DNA from: an uncultured Eudoraea sp. | GTDB taxonomy: Bacteria > Bacteroidota > Bacteroidia > Flavobacteriales > Flavobacteriaceae | Direction: 5' to 3' | NCBI RefSeq assembly: GCF_947260015.1 | Contig: NZ_CAMYOM010000001.1 | Span: 22,456-86,455 of the forward strand | DNA: 64,000 nucleotides | In this document: positions 7,097-16,801 of the stretch, piece after piece | Layout: every line of letters begins with the position of its first letter | Numbering within the stretch: the first letter of the stretch is position 1 | Notes under the pieces: generated by a model | What the model saw: only the letters and a program-made list of their open reading frames with translations | What the model was told of the DNA's origin: nothing | Database searches by the model: none | Program-made: the position numbers and the translations under genes

Positions 7097-10012
7097 TCAA
7101 TTTACGTATAATGCCTTTTTTAAGATAGTTACAGGATGGAGAGCTTTCCGCTGTGTGCCATCTAAAATCTGATGTCTGCAACTAGTTCCATTCGCAGCTA
7201 TAATTACATTTTTACCAGATTTCTTTATTGATGGAAACAGTTTTAACTCACCAATTTGCATACTCGTCTTATAATGCTCTTTTTCATAACCAAATGATCC
7301 TGCCATCCCGCAACAACCTGAAGCGATAATACTTACCTTATAATTTTCAGGAAGATTTAATATATCAAAAGTCACTTTTTGATCAGACAAGGCCTTTTGA
7401 TGGCAGTGATTGTGTATTTTAATTGTAGCAGCCGACCTGGTAAATTGTTCTTTCCGTATGGTTCCATTTTTTATCTCATTGGACAAGAATTCCTCAATAA
7501 GAAAAGATTGCCGGGCAATTGCCTCAACTTTGTCCGAATTGCAGTGAAACCTTTTATATTCATCCCTGAAGCTTAGGATTGCCGATGGCTCTATTCCAAG
7601 AATTGGTATCCCGCGCTTCGCATATTCGTACAATGGCTCGATATTTTTTGTTGCCTGTTTTTTAGCTTCATTTAAAAAACCTTTTGAAATAAGTGCTCTA
7701 CCACTTTCACCATGAAAGAGACTTACCTCATACCCCAAACCATGTAACAAATCTATTGCATCTTTACCAACCTCGGAATCCAGGTATCGGGTGAATTCAT
7801 CAATAAACAAAAGTACCTTTTTCTTATTATTAACTGATTGTATATAAGACTTTTGAAGATATTTATTTAAATTAATGTTTGAAATATTAGGCAGCGTTCT
7901 TTCAGTCGCAATTCCTGAAAACTTTTTTATTGGATAGCTAAGTATTCGTGAATTATAAATCGTATTCGTTATTTTGGGAACAATACTTCCCAAAGCATTA
8001 AACCTGGTATTGTATGCGAATAGTTTATTCCTGAAACTATATCCGTTTGTCTCCTGATATTGATATAAAAATTCAGCTTTAAGGGTGGCAACGTCAACAT
8101 TACTGGGACATTCACTGGCACAGGCCTTACAACTTAAGCAGAGGTCAAAGACTTCTTTTAGTTCATTGGAATCAAAACGGTTTGTCTCAGCGGAATTGGT
8201 GAGTACTTCACGAAGCATATTTGCACGTCCTCTGGTAGTATCCTTTTCATTCTTTGTCGCATGATAACTTGGACACATTCCCCCGGCTGCTTTATGGGTT
8301 TTCCTGCAATCCCCGCTGCCATTACATTTTTCAGCAGCTTTTAATATCCCCTCACTATCGGAGAAATCAAAAAGTGTATTTATATCGGGTTCAAGCCGAT
8401 CTGTTTCGTACCGCAATGATTCATCCATGGGATAGGCATCCACAATTTTCCCAGGATTAAAAATATGATCAGGATCAAAATATGATTTTATTCTGGTAAG
8501 CAGTTTATAATTCTCCTCACCAAGCATCATAGGAATAAATTCGGCCCTAACAATACCATCTCCATGCTCCCCGCTAAATGACCCTCCATATTTTTTGGTG
8601 AGTTTAGCTACATCCGTTGTGATTGCCCTGAAAAGTGAAACATCCTCTGCACGTTTTAAATTCAGAATTGGTCTTAAATGAAGCTCGCCCGCACCTGCAT
8701 GAGCGTAATAGACTGCATCCTGTTCATAGGCTTTCATTATCTTTGTGAATTCTCCTATAAAATCTTTTAAATCATCCAAAGAAACCGCAGTGTCCTCTAT
8801 GCATGCTACAGCCTTCATATCCCCCACCATATTTCCTAAAAGGCCAAGACCTGCTTTTCTTAATGCAATTGCTTTTTTAATATCATTACCTCTCAGAATA
8901 GGATTGGCATAGCTCAGTCCGGAAGCTTCTATCGTTTTTAAGAGTTTTTCCAAATTTACTTCAAGACCTTCTTCCGAATTATCTTTTATCTCTAACATCA
9001 ATAAAGCAGCAGGATCACCCTCAACAAAGAATCGGTTGGACAACTGTTCCCTATTATTTTTTGTGCAATCTAAAATCACTTTATCCATCATTTCGCATAA
9101 ATGCAAATTATGCTTCATTACAGGCACAACATCCTGAAGACAATCTTCCAGATTTTTATAATGGGTAACTACCATAGCCGCAATTGGAGGGGGACTATCA
9201 TCTAATTGTAAAGTGATTTCCGTAGTAAAGGCAAGTGTTCCTTCACTCCCACTTAGTAATTTACAAATATTAATTTCGTCCTCGGGACCACCAAAAAGCT
9301 TGCTACGCAATAACTCATCTACTGCGTAACCGGTATTTCTTCGGTGAATGCTGGCTTTAGGAAATTGATCCTTGATATTTTGCCGTATTTTTTTGTTGTC
9401 TAACTCAGTAAATAATTCCCTGTATATAGATCCTTCAAGGGTTTTCAATCCCATTTTTTTTCTATATTCTGAAGGTGTAATAGATTTAAAGGTTGCCTGG
9501 GAACCATCTGAAAGTATTGTTTTTAAAGCAATGATTTTATCTCGTGTTACCCCATATTGAATAGATGTTGTCCCGCTCGAATTATTTCCTACCATACCTC
9601 CTATCATACAACGGTTAGAGGTTGATGTATTTGGCCCGAAAAACAAACCAAACTCTTTGAGATATTCATTGAGTTCGTCTCTGATAACTCCAGGTTGAAC
9701 TTTGACTGTTTTCTTTTCTATATCAAGTTTAAGAATTTTAGTCTGATGTGTGGATACGTCAACAACTATTCCATCTCCAACGCATTGTCCGGCTAATGAG
9801 GTGCCTGCAGTTCTGGGAATTAGCCCAACACCATGTTGTTTTGCAAAAAGAATTAGTTTAACAATGTCATTTTCATCTTTGGGAAAGGCTACACCTATAG
9901 GTACTTTTCTGTATACCGAAGCATCAGTTGCATACAGCGCCCTGGTAATTTTATCAATATGTAAAGTGCCGTCGAGGCTACTCCTAAGATCTGTTAAAAA
10001 AATTTTATCCAA
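7097..10012 (-). CDS. FAD-linked oxidase fused to 4Fe-4S and CCG domains
   Basis: A 971-residue fusion of a GlcD/D-lactate-dehydrogenase-like flavoprotein with a GlpC-like iron-sulfur subunit. Residues about 25-250 are the PCMH FAD domain (PRTAGTSLAGQ is the FAD loop) and about 250-540 the FAD-oxidase C-terminal domain with the HLRP and SGEHGDG motifs. The middle carries 4Fe-4S ligands in CNGSGDCRK...GGMCPSY and CLSCKACASECPSNV. The C-terminus has cysteine-rich CCG-type motifs NHCHQKAL and SGCCGMAGSFGYE. Such proteins oxidise 2-hydroxyacids (D-lactate, glycolate, D-2-hydroxyglutarate) and pass electrons to the quinone pool; substrate is not decidable here. The start is TTG, with an in-frame stop five codons upstream and no better start. 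Confidence 0.9.
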   Translation of the reverse strand: MDKIFLTDLRSSLDGTLHIDKITRALYATDASVYRKVPIGVAFPKDENDIVKLILFAKQHGVGLIPRTAGTSLAGQCVGDGIVVDVSTHQTKILKLDIEKKTVKVQPGVIRDELNEYLKEFGLFFGPNTSTSNRCMIGGMVGNNSSGTTSIQYGVTRDKIIALKTILSDGSQATFKSITPSEYRKKMGLKTLEGSIYRELFTELDNKKIRQNIKDQFPKASIHRRNTGYAVDELLRSKLFGGPEDEINICKLLSGSEGTLAFTTEITLQLDDSPPPIAAMVVTHYKNLEDCLQDVVPVMKHNLHLCEMMDKVILDCTKNNREQLSNRFFVEGDPAALLMLEIKDNSEEGLEVNLEKLLKTIEASGLSYANPILRGNDIKKAIALRKAGLGLLGNMVGDMKAVACIEDTAVSLDDLKDFIGEFTKIMKAYEQDAVYYAHAGAGELHLRPILNLKRAEDVSLFRAITTDVAKLTKKYGGSFSGEHGDGIVRAEFIPMMLGEENYKLLTRIKSYFDPDHIFNPGKIVDAYPMDESLRYETDRLEPDINTLFDFSDSEGILKAAEKCNGSGDCRKTHKAAGGMCPSYHATKNEKDTTRGRANMLREVLTNSAETNRFDSNELKEVFDLCLSCKACASECPSNVDVATLKAEFLYQYQETNGYSFRNKLFAYNTRFNALGSIVPKITNTIYNSRILSYPIKKFSGIATERTLPNISNINLNKYLQKSYIQSVNNKKKVLLFIDEFTRYLDSEVGKDAIDLLHGLGYEVSLFHGESGRALISKGFLNEAKKQATKNIEPLYEYAKRGIPILGIEPSAILSFRDEYKRFHCNSDKVEAIARQSFLIEEFLSNEIKNGTIRKEQFTRSAATIKIHNHCHQKALSDQKVTFDILNLPENYKVSIIASGCCGMAGSFGYEKEHYKTSMQIGELKLFPSIKKSGKNVIIAANGTSCRHQILDGTQRKALHPVTILKKALYVN

Positions 10013-10089
10013 TCTTGAACAATTTTAGGTACAAAATTAAGTTTTTATTAGCTGAGAGCGATTTTAAACCTAAACTAAAATCAGAACAT

Positions 10090-10602
10090 ATGAAAATTTT
10101 AAATCCGGTTTTACTACTAGCATGTCTTTTTACAATTACAATCAGCGCACAGGAAATTTCCGATAATGCGATTGGTCTTCGTCTTGGTGACAGTGATGGC
10201 TTTGGCGCAGAAATTTCATATCAAAGATTATTGAGCAGATATCACAGATTGGAATTAAATTTAGGCTGGAGGGACAGCAGAGAATATAACGCTTTTAAAA
10301 TAACTGGTCTTTACGAATGGGTGCGCCATATAGATGGCAATTTTAACTGGTTCTATGGTGTAGGCGCAGGATTTGGAAGCGCGAATTTTGAGGCTGTACC
10401 AGGAAATGGTACTGCTGAACCATTTACTCCTGATGGAGGTTTTTTTGTTTTGATAGCCGGAAATGTTGGCGTTGAATATAACTTTGATATCCCTCTATTA
10501 TTATCACTCGATATAAGACCAGAAGTTGGTATATTGGGCTATAATGATTTTTCAGATAATTTTGACTTTGATATAGCCCTCGGAATCCGTTATCAGTTTT
10601 GA
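10090..10602 (+). CDS. Small outer-membrane beta-barrel protein
   Basis: The ATG at 10090 gives a 170-residue protein opening with a classic signal peptide (MKILNPVLLLACLFTITISA) cleaved before QE. The remainder alternates hydrophobic and polar residues with many glycines and aromatics (RYHRLELNLGWRD, WFYGVGAGFGS, LDIRPEVGILGYNDF) and ends in a terminal Phe (GIRYQF), the usual C-terminal signature of outer-membrane barrels. About eight strands fit the length. It is not identifiable to a named family by eye; comparable small barrels are found throughout Flavobacteriaceae. The frame can be extended upstream to 10015, but that would bury the signal peptide. A rho-independent terminator follows at 10626. 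Confidence 0.7.
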   Translation: MKILNPVLLLACLFTITISAQEISDNAIGLRLGDSDGFGAEISYQRLLSRYHRLELNLGWRDSREYNAFKITGLYEWVRHIDGNFNWFYGVGAGFGSANFEAVPGNGTAEPFTPDGGFFVLIAGNVGVEYNFDIPLLLSLDIRPEVGILGYNDFSDNFDFDIALGIRYQF

Positions 10603-10625
10603 CAATACCATTTTAGAATTAATAT

Positions 10626-10661
10626 GTCCTTAACATAACCTTATGTCTAAGGACTTTTTTT
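10626..10661 (+). terminator. Rho-independent terminator
   Basis: Arms 10626-10638 (GTCCTTAACATAA) and 10641-10654 pair with one bulged base around a CC loop, followed by seven T. It closes the transcript of the barrel gene, just before the promoter region of the TlpA-like lipoprotein (TACCTTTG at 10679-10686). Confidence 0.8.
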
Positions 10662-10706
10662 ATTATGCTTTATATAATTACCTTTGCCCATCTTATTTAA
10701 AAAACG

Positions 10707-11813
10707 ATGAAAAATTACTTTTTTACAGCATTGCTATTAGGAATTCTTATGGCATGTAACACAACTCCTGAAGGCTATAATCTGAAAGGTACTTTAACTG
10801 GTGAATTGGAAAACGGGACACAGGTTTTCCTTAAAAAAAACGATGGAACAAATCAGTTAGTAGAGGTAGACACAACCACCATAGAAAATGGTCAGTATAC
10901 ATTTACCGGAACTTCAGCATTACCGGAACTTCATTATTTAGTAATAAACGAGGTACGAGGTACTATTCCGGTAGTTCTCGAAAACGGTTCTATTGAGGTC
11001 AGCGCACAAATAGACAGCCTGGCTTTCGCTAAAATGAAAGGTACCTTACAAAATGATTTATTCGCCGACTTCCTTGTGGAATCAAGAAGTTTTGCTAAGA
11101 GGGCAAGATCTATGACTGATGAAATGAGGAACGCCAGAGCTCTGCAGGATTCTGCTGCTATAACATCTTTAAGGGATGAATACTTCGAATTACAAGAAAT
11201 AGCCAAGACTTTCGAACTCAAATTTGCTAAAGAACATCCAGAGGCACTTATTTCGGCATTGATCATTGAAAAGGTATTGACAACCAAAGCACTTCCCGAA
11301 AATGAAGTAAGGGAATTGTATGATGCACTCAGCCCTAATATTAAGGAAACTGTAGTTGGTCAGCGAATTAAGAGTACACTTGATAAGCTTGCAAGTACCT
11401 CAATTGGTGTAAAAGCTCCAAATTTTTCTGCTCCTACCCCTACTGGTGATGAATTGGCTCTCAATGATGTTTTGGGAAAAGTAACGATAGTAGATTTTTG
11501 GGCAGCATGGTGTAAGCCGTGCAGAGCGGAAAATCCCAATGTAGTTCAGGTTTACAATAAATACCATGATAAGGGTTTGAATATTCTTGGGGTTTCTTTA
11601 GACAGACGGGCAGAAGACTGGACCAAAGCTATTGAAGACGATGGTTTGGTCTGGAACCATGTTTCTAATGTTAAATATTTTGATGAAATTGCGGAACTTT
11701 ATAATGTTAAGGCAATCCCTGCAACATTCATTCTGGATGAAAACGGAGTAATCATTGCTAAAGATTTAAGAGGCCCTGCCCTTGAAAATAAAATTAGCGA
11801 ACTACTTCAGTAG
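10707..11813 (+). CDS. TlpA-like thiol-disulfide lipoprotein with DUF4369 domain
   Basis: A 368-residue lipoprotein with lipobox LMAC at Cys17. Residues about 25-125 form the all-beta DUF4369 domain, then a helical linker (about 125-225), then a thioredoxin-like TlpA/AhpC-TSA domain with the active site WCKPC at 268-272 and the cis-proline region KAIPATFILDENG. The protein should face the periplasm, where this architecture in Bacteroidota is taken to reduce or resolve disulfides; partners are not known. The likely -7 box is TACCTTTG at 10679-10686. A strong bidirectional terminator follows the stop. Confidence 0.92.
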   Translation: MKNYFFTALLLGILMACNTTPEGYNLKGTLTGELENGTQVFLKKNDGTNQLVEVDTTTIENGQYTFTGTSALPELHYLVINEVRGTIPVVLENGSIEVSAQIDSLAFAKMKGTLQNDLFADFLVESRSFAKRARSMTDEMRNARALQDSAAITSLRDEYFELQEIAKTFELKFAKEHPEALISALIIEKVLTTKALPENEVRELYDALSPNIKETVVGQRIKSTLDKLASTSIGVKAPNFSAPTPTGDELALNDVLGKVTIVDFWAAWCKPCRAENPNVVQVYNKYHDKGLNILGVSLDRRAEDWTKAIEDDGLVWNHVSNVKYFDEIAELYNVKAIPATFILDENGVIIAKDLRGPALENKISELLQ

Positions 11814-11830
11814 AAGAAATTGTGAATAAC

Positions 11831-11865
11831 AAAAAGCCCTGATGTTTTGAACATCAGGGCTTTTT
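11831..11865. terminator. Bidirectional terminator between convergent genes
   Basis: A perfect 16-bp stem: 11831-11846 (AAAAAGCCCTGATGTT) pairs with 11850-11865 around the loop TTG. The A-tract and T-tract at either end give a U-run in both directions, so it can end both the TlpA-like gene and the convergent propeller lipoprotein gene. Confidence 0.92.
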
Positions 11866-11884
11866 CATTTAATCTAAAAGTTCT

Positions 11885-13537
11885 TTAAAACTTATCCTGA
11901 ATATCGTCGAATTCACCTGCTATGGTAACGTTATCCCCGATTTTAACATCACCAAAAATATTCACTACAGATTCAGTTCCTATAAATTCTATTGTAGATC
12001 CATCTTTTAAGTCTAAATCCCCATAAATAGTAAGGTCTCCTTCTATTCTTAAAGTCGCTCCTTCTTCAATTTTAATTTCTTTCCTTTTCCTATTTCTTCC
12101 TACTAATAGGTTGCCGTTCATTTCTAATAGACCGCTATCCTTTTTAATATCCACGTCATTGATAACCGTCCAGGAACCGCACATTAATAAGGATCCTTCT
12201 ACCTGGATAGAATTAAATCTCTTGGCACCACTAAAGGCAATGTCCTGTCCTTCATTAATAACCAATTTACTGGTCCCATCATATTCAGGGAGCGTGGCAC
12301 ATGTCGCCGCCAAGCTTTGTGACAATCTATTGAGTTTTATGATCTGTAAACCTTCCGCTCCTGAAGCGGCAAAAGCATAATCTCCCTTAGATTCCACATA
12401 ATTAACGGAACCATTAATCTGTATTACTCCGTAAGGTGAGGCACTAGGTCCTCTGTCTTCAGATAAGGAAAGCCCGGCACCACCATTGGCCATTAATATT
12501 ATATCCTTGTTAAAAGCAACTGCATTATTAACCACATCTCCTGTTGCAGTGTTATTGGGGTCGATAATTATCGGTATGTACTGCAGCAGGGTACCTGAAC
12601 TATATGAATATAATCCAACTCCCTTGCTTCCTTCTGCTACAACAATTTTATCATCTATAAAATCAACCGTTCTTTTGGTATAAGCCCCAAAATCTGAATT
12701 GATTGCTATTTCCTTTTTGGTGTTTAAATTATCATCTAAAATGCGCAAGCCAAAGGCTGCATCTAATACCACTACTCTATTATTGCTAAACGCCAATGAC
12801 CTGAGGTCTGAAAATAATTCCTCCTCTTTAACATCAAAGTCTTTGGAATCATAAATCGTAACAGATCCTTCTTTTCCACTGGTTACATAAACTTCTTTGC
12901 CATCTACACGAACATCTGTTGAATTATCACCAGGTTGGTATCCGTAAAGTACCCCGGCACTTAAATCCATAGTTCCTCCGGCATTGATTTTTATTTTGGT
13001 TACAAAAGAACTTGACAAAGCAGTTAAAGAAGCCTCTTGATTAAGACCTCCAACTGCATACAGATATCCATCTGAATATTGTAATGAGTTAATATCAGAA
13101 TTTAAATAGATTAGTCTTGAAGTTACTACGGGATTATGAGGATCAGCTACATTTATAATATCAATGGCTCCAAAATAATCTTCGCCGGCTAAATTATAAG
13201 AAACATATGCGAAATCACCATCAACATCAACATGTGAAGCCGTCAATACAGTACTTCCACCAAAGCTTGGCGGACTTACCTGGGCAACAAGTGTAATAGG
13301 GTAATCTCCCGCTTCATCCGCCTTGGCGGCAGAGAATTGTTTATTTGTGTTTTGTTCATCTTCAAAAATATCCAGTACTCCGGAATTTTCGAAATTAATA
13401 CTACCGCTTAACTTTACTAAATCGTTTTCCACCACGAGATTCTCCTGCAGTTCATCAACGAATACAGTGGTTTCGTCATTACAAGACACAAAAAAGGCCA
13501 TTGAGGCCATAAGTAAAAGGGGGATCCTTTTAGTCAT
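11885..13537 (-). CDS. Lipoprotein with beta-propeller and beta-helix-like tail
   Basis: A 550-residue exported lipoprotein (signal MTKRIPLLLMASMAFFVSC, Cys19). Residues about 70-420 contain repeats of the type 'DVDGDFAYVSY..GAIDIINVADP', 'YLYAVGG', 'EVYVTSGKEGSVTIYD', 'YAFAASGAEGLQIIKL', which read as blades of an LVIVD-type beta-propeller. From about 440 to the end there is a different, strongly periodic segment (GNLLVGRNRK, GATLRIEGDLTIYGDLDLKDGS, GDVKIGDNVTI) like a right-handed beta-helix or bactofilin-like solenoid. Three cysteines lie in the mid part (CATLPEY, LLMCGSW). Location is periplasmic or at the cell surface. Function unknown; adhesion or scaffold roles are only guesses. It is a single gene ending at the shared terminator. 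Confidence 0.65.
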   Translation of the reverse strand: MTKRIPLLLMASMAFFVSCNDETTVFVDELQENLVVENDLVKLSGSINFENSGVLDIFEDEQNTNKQFSAAKADEAGDYPITLVAQVSPPSFGGSTVLTASHVDVDGDFAYVSYNLAGEDYFGAIDIINVADPHNPVVTSRLIYLNSDINSLQYSDGYLYAVGGLNQEASLTALSSSFVTKIKINAGGTMDLSAGVLYGYQPGDNSTDVRVDGKEVYVTSGKEGSVTIYDSKDFDVKEEELFSDLRSLAFSNNRVVVLDAAFGLRILDDNLNTKKEIAINSDFGAYTKRTVDFIDDKIVVAEGSKGVGLYSYSSGTLLQYIPIIIDPNNTATGDVVNNAVAFNKDIILMANGGAGLSLSEDRGPSASPYGVIQINGSVNYVESKGDYAFAASGAEGLQIIKLNRLSQSLAATCATLPEYDGTSKLVINEGQDIAFSGAKRFNSIQVEGSLLMCGSWTVINDVDIKKDSGLLEMNGNLLVGRNRKRKEIKIEEGATLRIEGDLTIYGDLDLKDGSTIEFIGTESVVNIFGDVKIGDNVTIAGEFDDIQDKF

Positions 13538-13701
13538 AAGTAGGTATTTTAAATTAATTTGGGCAATTAACTAACGACAAAAGAACAAAAAAGGTATATA
13601 ATACCAGGTATTTTTTCGTCAAAATATAAGATTTAGACGACACCGAATTAACTTTTTCTGCAGCATTTATAGATTTATGCTTATTTTTTGTACAGATTTA
13701 T

Positions 13702-14349
13702 TCAAATTTTACCTAGTTTCTCCAGGACAAACAGAATAATTATCGGGATAGCCAGAAGAATCACCATTAGTGTATCTGTAATTATTAAATCTGGTTTAAA
13801 TAGCAAGGTTATAGCATATCCGCCTATAGCCCCACCAAAGTGAGCGGTATGTCCAATATTACCCAACCGCTTTTTCATCCCATAGATGGAGTATAACATA
13901 TAGGCAAGACCAAGAATATATGCCGGGATAGGAATTGGTATAAACATGATTCCAAGCTGCATATCAGGTTGTAATAATATCGCTGCATATAATATGCCGG
14001 TTACGGCACCACTTGCTCCCACAGCGCTATAAAAAGGTTCATCCTTATGAAAAAACAAGGCTAGTAAACTTCCGGCTATAAGGCTAACAAAATAAATAAT
14101 TAAAAATTTTTCCCAGCCAAACCAATTAATTACAACCGGGGCAAAGAAATATAAGGTAAACATATTCATAAAGAGATGGGAAAAATCCACATGAAGAAAT
14201 CCTGAAGTAACCACTCTATCGCGTTGCCCTGCCTTTATTGCCCCTATTGCAAACTTATAGCGATCGAAAAACACAACATCGTTAAAACCTTTGAGCGATA
14301 TCAAAACATTTACAGCCATTACTGCGATCGTTGCAAGATGCATATTCAT
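13702..14349 (-). CDS. Rhomboid-family intramembrane serine protease
   Basis: A 215-residue six-helix membrane protein. The catalytic serine is S113 in GASGAVTG, the catalytic histidine H170 in TAHFGGAIGG, and the oxyanion-stabilising HxxxN motif is H58-LFMN62 (FSHLFMNM). Rhomboids cleave transmembrane substrates within the bilayer; in bacteria substrates are mostly unknown, with quality control and protein export as reported roles. Size and topology are those of the minimal bacterial core. The gene is divergent from the acyltransferase gene, sharing a 60-bp promoter region. Confidence 0.93.
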   Translation of the reverse strand: MNMHLATIAVMAVNVLISLKGFNDVVFFDRYKFAIGAIKAGQRDRVVTSGFLHVDFSHLFMNMFTLYFFAPVVINWFGWEKFLIIYFVSLIAGSLLALFFHKDEPFYSAVGASGAVTGILYAAILLQPDMQLGIMFIPIPIPAYILGLAYMLYSIYGMKKRLGNIGHTAHFGGAIGGYAITLLFKPDLIITDTLMVILLAIPIIILFVLEKLGKI

Positions 14350-14383
14350 AAAAATATCAATTTAATTAAGCGCCAAATATAGC

Positions 14384-14391
14384 TATATTTG
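14384..14391 (+). promoter_or_regulatory. -7 element that decides the acyltransferase start
   Basis: TATATTTG is an exact TAnnTTTG. Its last three bases are the TTG codon from which a longer frame could be read, but transcription would start after it, near 14396. The ATG at 14410 is therefore the better start codon. Confidence 0.5.
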
Positions 14392-14409
14392 CCCATATTT
14401 ATTTTACGC

Positions 14410-15297
14410 ATGCAACTTCTGGTATATATTCTCGCCTATCCCTTTTTATGGTTAATTTCTATACTTCCATATAGGTTATTCTACTTTTTTTCCGATATAG
14501 TTTATGTTCTGGTGTACCGTATTATTGGTTATAGAAAAAAAGTTGTAAATACGAATTTAACTCTGGTTTTTCCGAATAAAAGTGACAAGGAGATAAAAAA
14601 GATTCAAAAGGCGTTTTATAAACATATGTGCGATATGTTTCTTGAAACCATCAAGACCCTAAATATTAGTGAAGAAGAATTAAAAAAGCGCTATGCCTTA
14701 CCCAATATTGATTTACTACTTGAAGTGGAGAAAAAACGAAGTATTTTGGTAATGTTTCCTCATTATGGTAATTGGGAATGGAGTATCATCGTAAATCGTT
14801 ATGTAAAGTCAAAAGGATTTGCGATATATCAAAAAATTGGTAACGTATATTTTGATCGATTGATAAAAAAAATTCGTGCGATATGGAGTACAACACCTAT
14901 TTCTCAGAAAGAGACGGTAATAACCATGGCACGAAATCATCAAAATGGCATAAAAGGAGTATATGGAATTGTAAGTGATCAATCGCCACAGGCACACCTG
15001 GCGCAATACTGGACCAAATTTATGAATATTACTGTCCCTGTTTTTAATGGCCCTGAAGTACTCGCAAGAAAGTATGACCACGCCGCTGTGTTTGCTAAAG
15101 TAACTAAGGTTAAACGTGGCTATTACAAGACCCAATTTATTCCCATTGCACTGGAAGGTAGTAAAACCAAAGAGAATGAAATTACCAATCAATTCCTGAA
15201 ATTAACCGAGGAGGAAATTATAGAGAATCCGGCATATTATCTGTGGACACACAAGCGGTGGAAACACAGTGATAAAGTGCCTGAAAAGTATCTTTAA
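14410..15297 (+). CDS. LpxL/HtrB-type lysophospholipid acyltransferase
   Basis: A 295-residue member of the lipid A lauroyl/myristoyl acyltransferase family, anchored by an N-terminal hydrophobic segment (LLVYILAYPFLWLISILPYR). The catalytic motif is HYGNWEW in FPHYGNWEW, an H-x4-E version of the HX4D/E acyltransferase motif. DQSPQ and a KFMNITVPVFNGPE segment match the conserved binding-pocket blocks of the family. It transfers an acyl chain onto a lipid A precursor, or onto an aminolipid such as ornithine lipid, at the inner membrane. The ATG at 14410 is preferred over TTG 14389 because of the promoter position. The stop is 20 bp from the convergent glmM stop. Confidence 0.85.
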   Translation: MQLLVYILAYPFLWLISILPYRLFYFFSDIVYVLVYRIIGYRKKVVNTNLTLVFPNKSDKEIKKIQKAFYKHMCDMFLETIKTLNISEEELKKRYALPNIDLLLEVEKKRSILVMFPHYGNWEWSIIVNRYVKSKGFAIYQKIGNVYFDRLIKKIRAIWSTTPISQKETVITMARNHQNGIKGVYGIVSDQSPQAHLAQYWTKFMNITVPVFNGPEVLARKYDHAAVFAKVTKVKRGYYKTQFIPIALEGSKTKENEITNQFLKLTEEEIIENPAYYLWTHKRWKHSDKVPEKYL

Positions 15298-15317
15298 TCC
15301 TGATGAAGCCTACTAAA

Positions 15318-16706
15318 TCAGATCCCGGCAATTTCGCTTATCTCGCCTATAATTCTATCAGCAAGAGAATCAGCCTCAGATTGCGTCTTTGCCTCAGTAT
15401 ATACTCGTATAATTGGTTCTGTATTGGATTTCCTCAAATGCACCCAATTTTCCGGAAAGTCTACCTTTACCCCATCAATAGTTGAGACTTCTTCTTTACT
15501 ATATTTTTTTTCCATAGAAACTAAGATCTCATCAACATCAAGTTCCGGTGTTAGTTGAATTTTCTTCTTGCTCATATAGTAACTTGGATAACTGTCGCGC
15601 AAGTCCTTTACAGAACCTCCTTTCTCTGCCATAAGCATTAAAAATAAGGCGGTACCTACAAGAGAGTCTCGTCCGTAATGGCTTTCAGGATAGATAATTC
15701 CACCATTGCCCTCTCCTCCAATTATAGCATTATTGGCCTTCATTTTCTTCACTACATTCACTTCACCAACTGCTGCTGCCTCATAGATTCCTTTATGCTT
15801 TAGAGTAATATCCCTGAGGGCCCTTGAAGAAGACAAATTGGAAACCGTGTTTCCTTTTGTCTTACCCAGAACATAGTCTGCACAAGCCACCAGGGTGTAT
15901 TCTTCACCAAACATTTCGCCATCATTACTAATGAATGCCAAACGATCTACATCGGGATCAACTACTATTCCAAAATCAGCTTTTTCCTTTACCACAAGCT
16001 CACAGATATCTCCCAAATGTTCTTTTAAAGGTTCAGGATTATGCGGAAAATGTCCGGTGGGATCACAATACAACTTAATGACTTCAACTCCTAAAGAATC
16101 AAGTAATTTGGGAATGGCAATGCCTCCTGTAGAATTAACACCGTCCACTACCACTTTAAATTTGGCTTTTTTAATGGTATCTGCGTCAATTAATGGCAAA
16201 TTAAGAACTTCATCAATATGTATATCTATATAAGCGTCATTACTGGTAATCGCTCCAAGTTCATCTACTTCAGAAAAATTAAAATCTTCTTTTTCCGCCA
16301 ATTGAAGAATAATTGCCCCTTCGTCTGCATCAAGAAATTCGCCCTTTTCATTTAGTAGTTTTAAGGCATTCCATTGTTTTGGATTGTGACTTGCGGTAAG
16401 TATAATTCCTCCATTGGCGTTTTCCAACGGAACTGCTATTTCCACTGTAGGTGTGGTGGACAACCCAAGGTCTATGACATCTATTCCCAGTCCGACCAAA
16501 GTGGATACAACTAAATTCTGAATCATTTCTCCTGAAAGACGGGCATCCCTACCTACAACTACCTTTAAATTATCGGATTGGGAATAACTTTTTAGCCATG
16601 TGCCATAAGCTGCTGCAAATTTTACGGTATCAATGGGAGTGAGATTATCGCCAGGCTTCCCGCCTATTGTACCTCTTATGCCTGAAATAGATTTTATTAA
16701 TGTCAT
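15318..16706 (-). CDS. glmM: Phosphoglucosamine mutase
   Basis: A 462-residue alpha-D-phosphohexomutase. The phosphoserine loop is TASHNPKQWNALK, the Mg-binding loop is DPDVDRLAFI, the sugar-binding loop is GGEGNGGIIYP, and the phosphate-binding loop near the C-terminus is RKSNTEPIIRVY. The form with GEGNGG and this C-terminus in Bacteroidota is annotated as GlmM, converting glucosamine-6-phosphate to glucosamine-1-phosphate for peptidoglycan and lipopolysaccharide precursors; a phosphomannomutase activity cannot be excluded by eye. Start ATG at 16706, with a TATATTTG -7 box at 16734-16727 on the same strand. Confidence 0.9.
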   Translation of the reverse strand: MTLIKSISGIRGTIGGKPGDNLTPIDTVKFAAAYGTWLKSYSQSDNLKVVVGRDARLSGEMIQNLVVSTLVGLGIDVIDLGLSTTPTVEIAVPLENANGGIILTASHNPKQWNALKLLNEKGEFLDADEGAIILQLAEKEDFNFSEVDELGAITSNDAYIDIHIDEVLNLPLIDADTIKKAKFKVVVDGVNSTGGIAIPKLLDSLGVEVIKLYCDPTGHFPHNPEPLKEHLGDICELVVKEKADFGIVVDPDVDRLAFISNDGEMFGEEYTLVACADYVLGKTKGNTVSNLSSSRALRDITLKHKGIYEAAAVGEVNVVKKMKANNAIIGGEGNGGIIYPESHYGRDSLVGTALFLMLMAEKGGSVKDLRDSYPSYYMSKKKIQLTPELDVDEILVSMEKKYSKEEVSTIDGVKVDFPENWVHLRKSNTEPIIRVYTEAKTQSEADSLADRIIGEISEIAGI

Positions 16707-16801
16707 AAAATTTTAAATAGTTTTTACAAATATACATGTCTTAGCAATTATCATGGGTTCCTAATTTGTAAATTCAGTTGCGAAGATTATATTCGTGGTG
16801 A

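Noticed and set aside
10015-10089. Longer start for the small outer-membrane barrel protein
   Set aside because: It would place 25 polar residues before a clear signal peptide, and this DNA is the start region of the divergent oxidoreductase gene.
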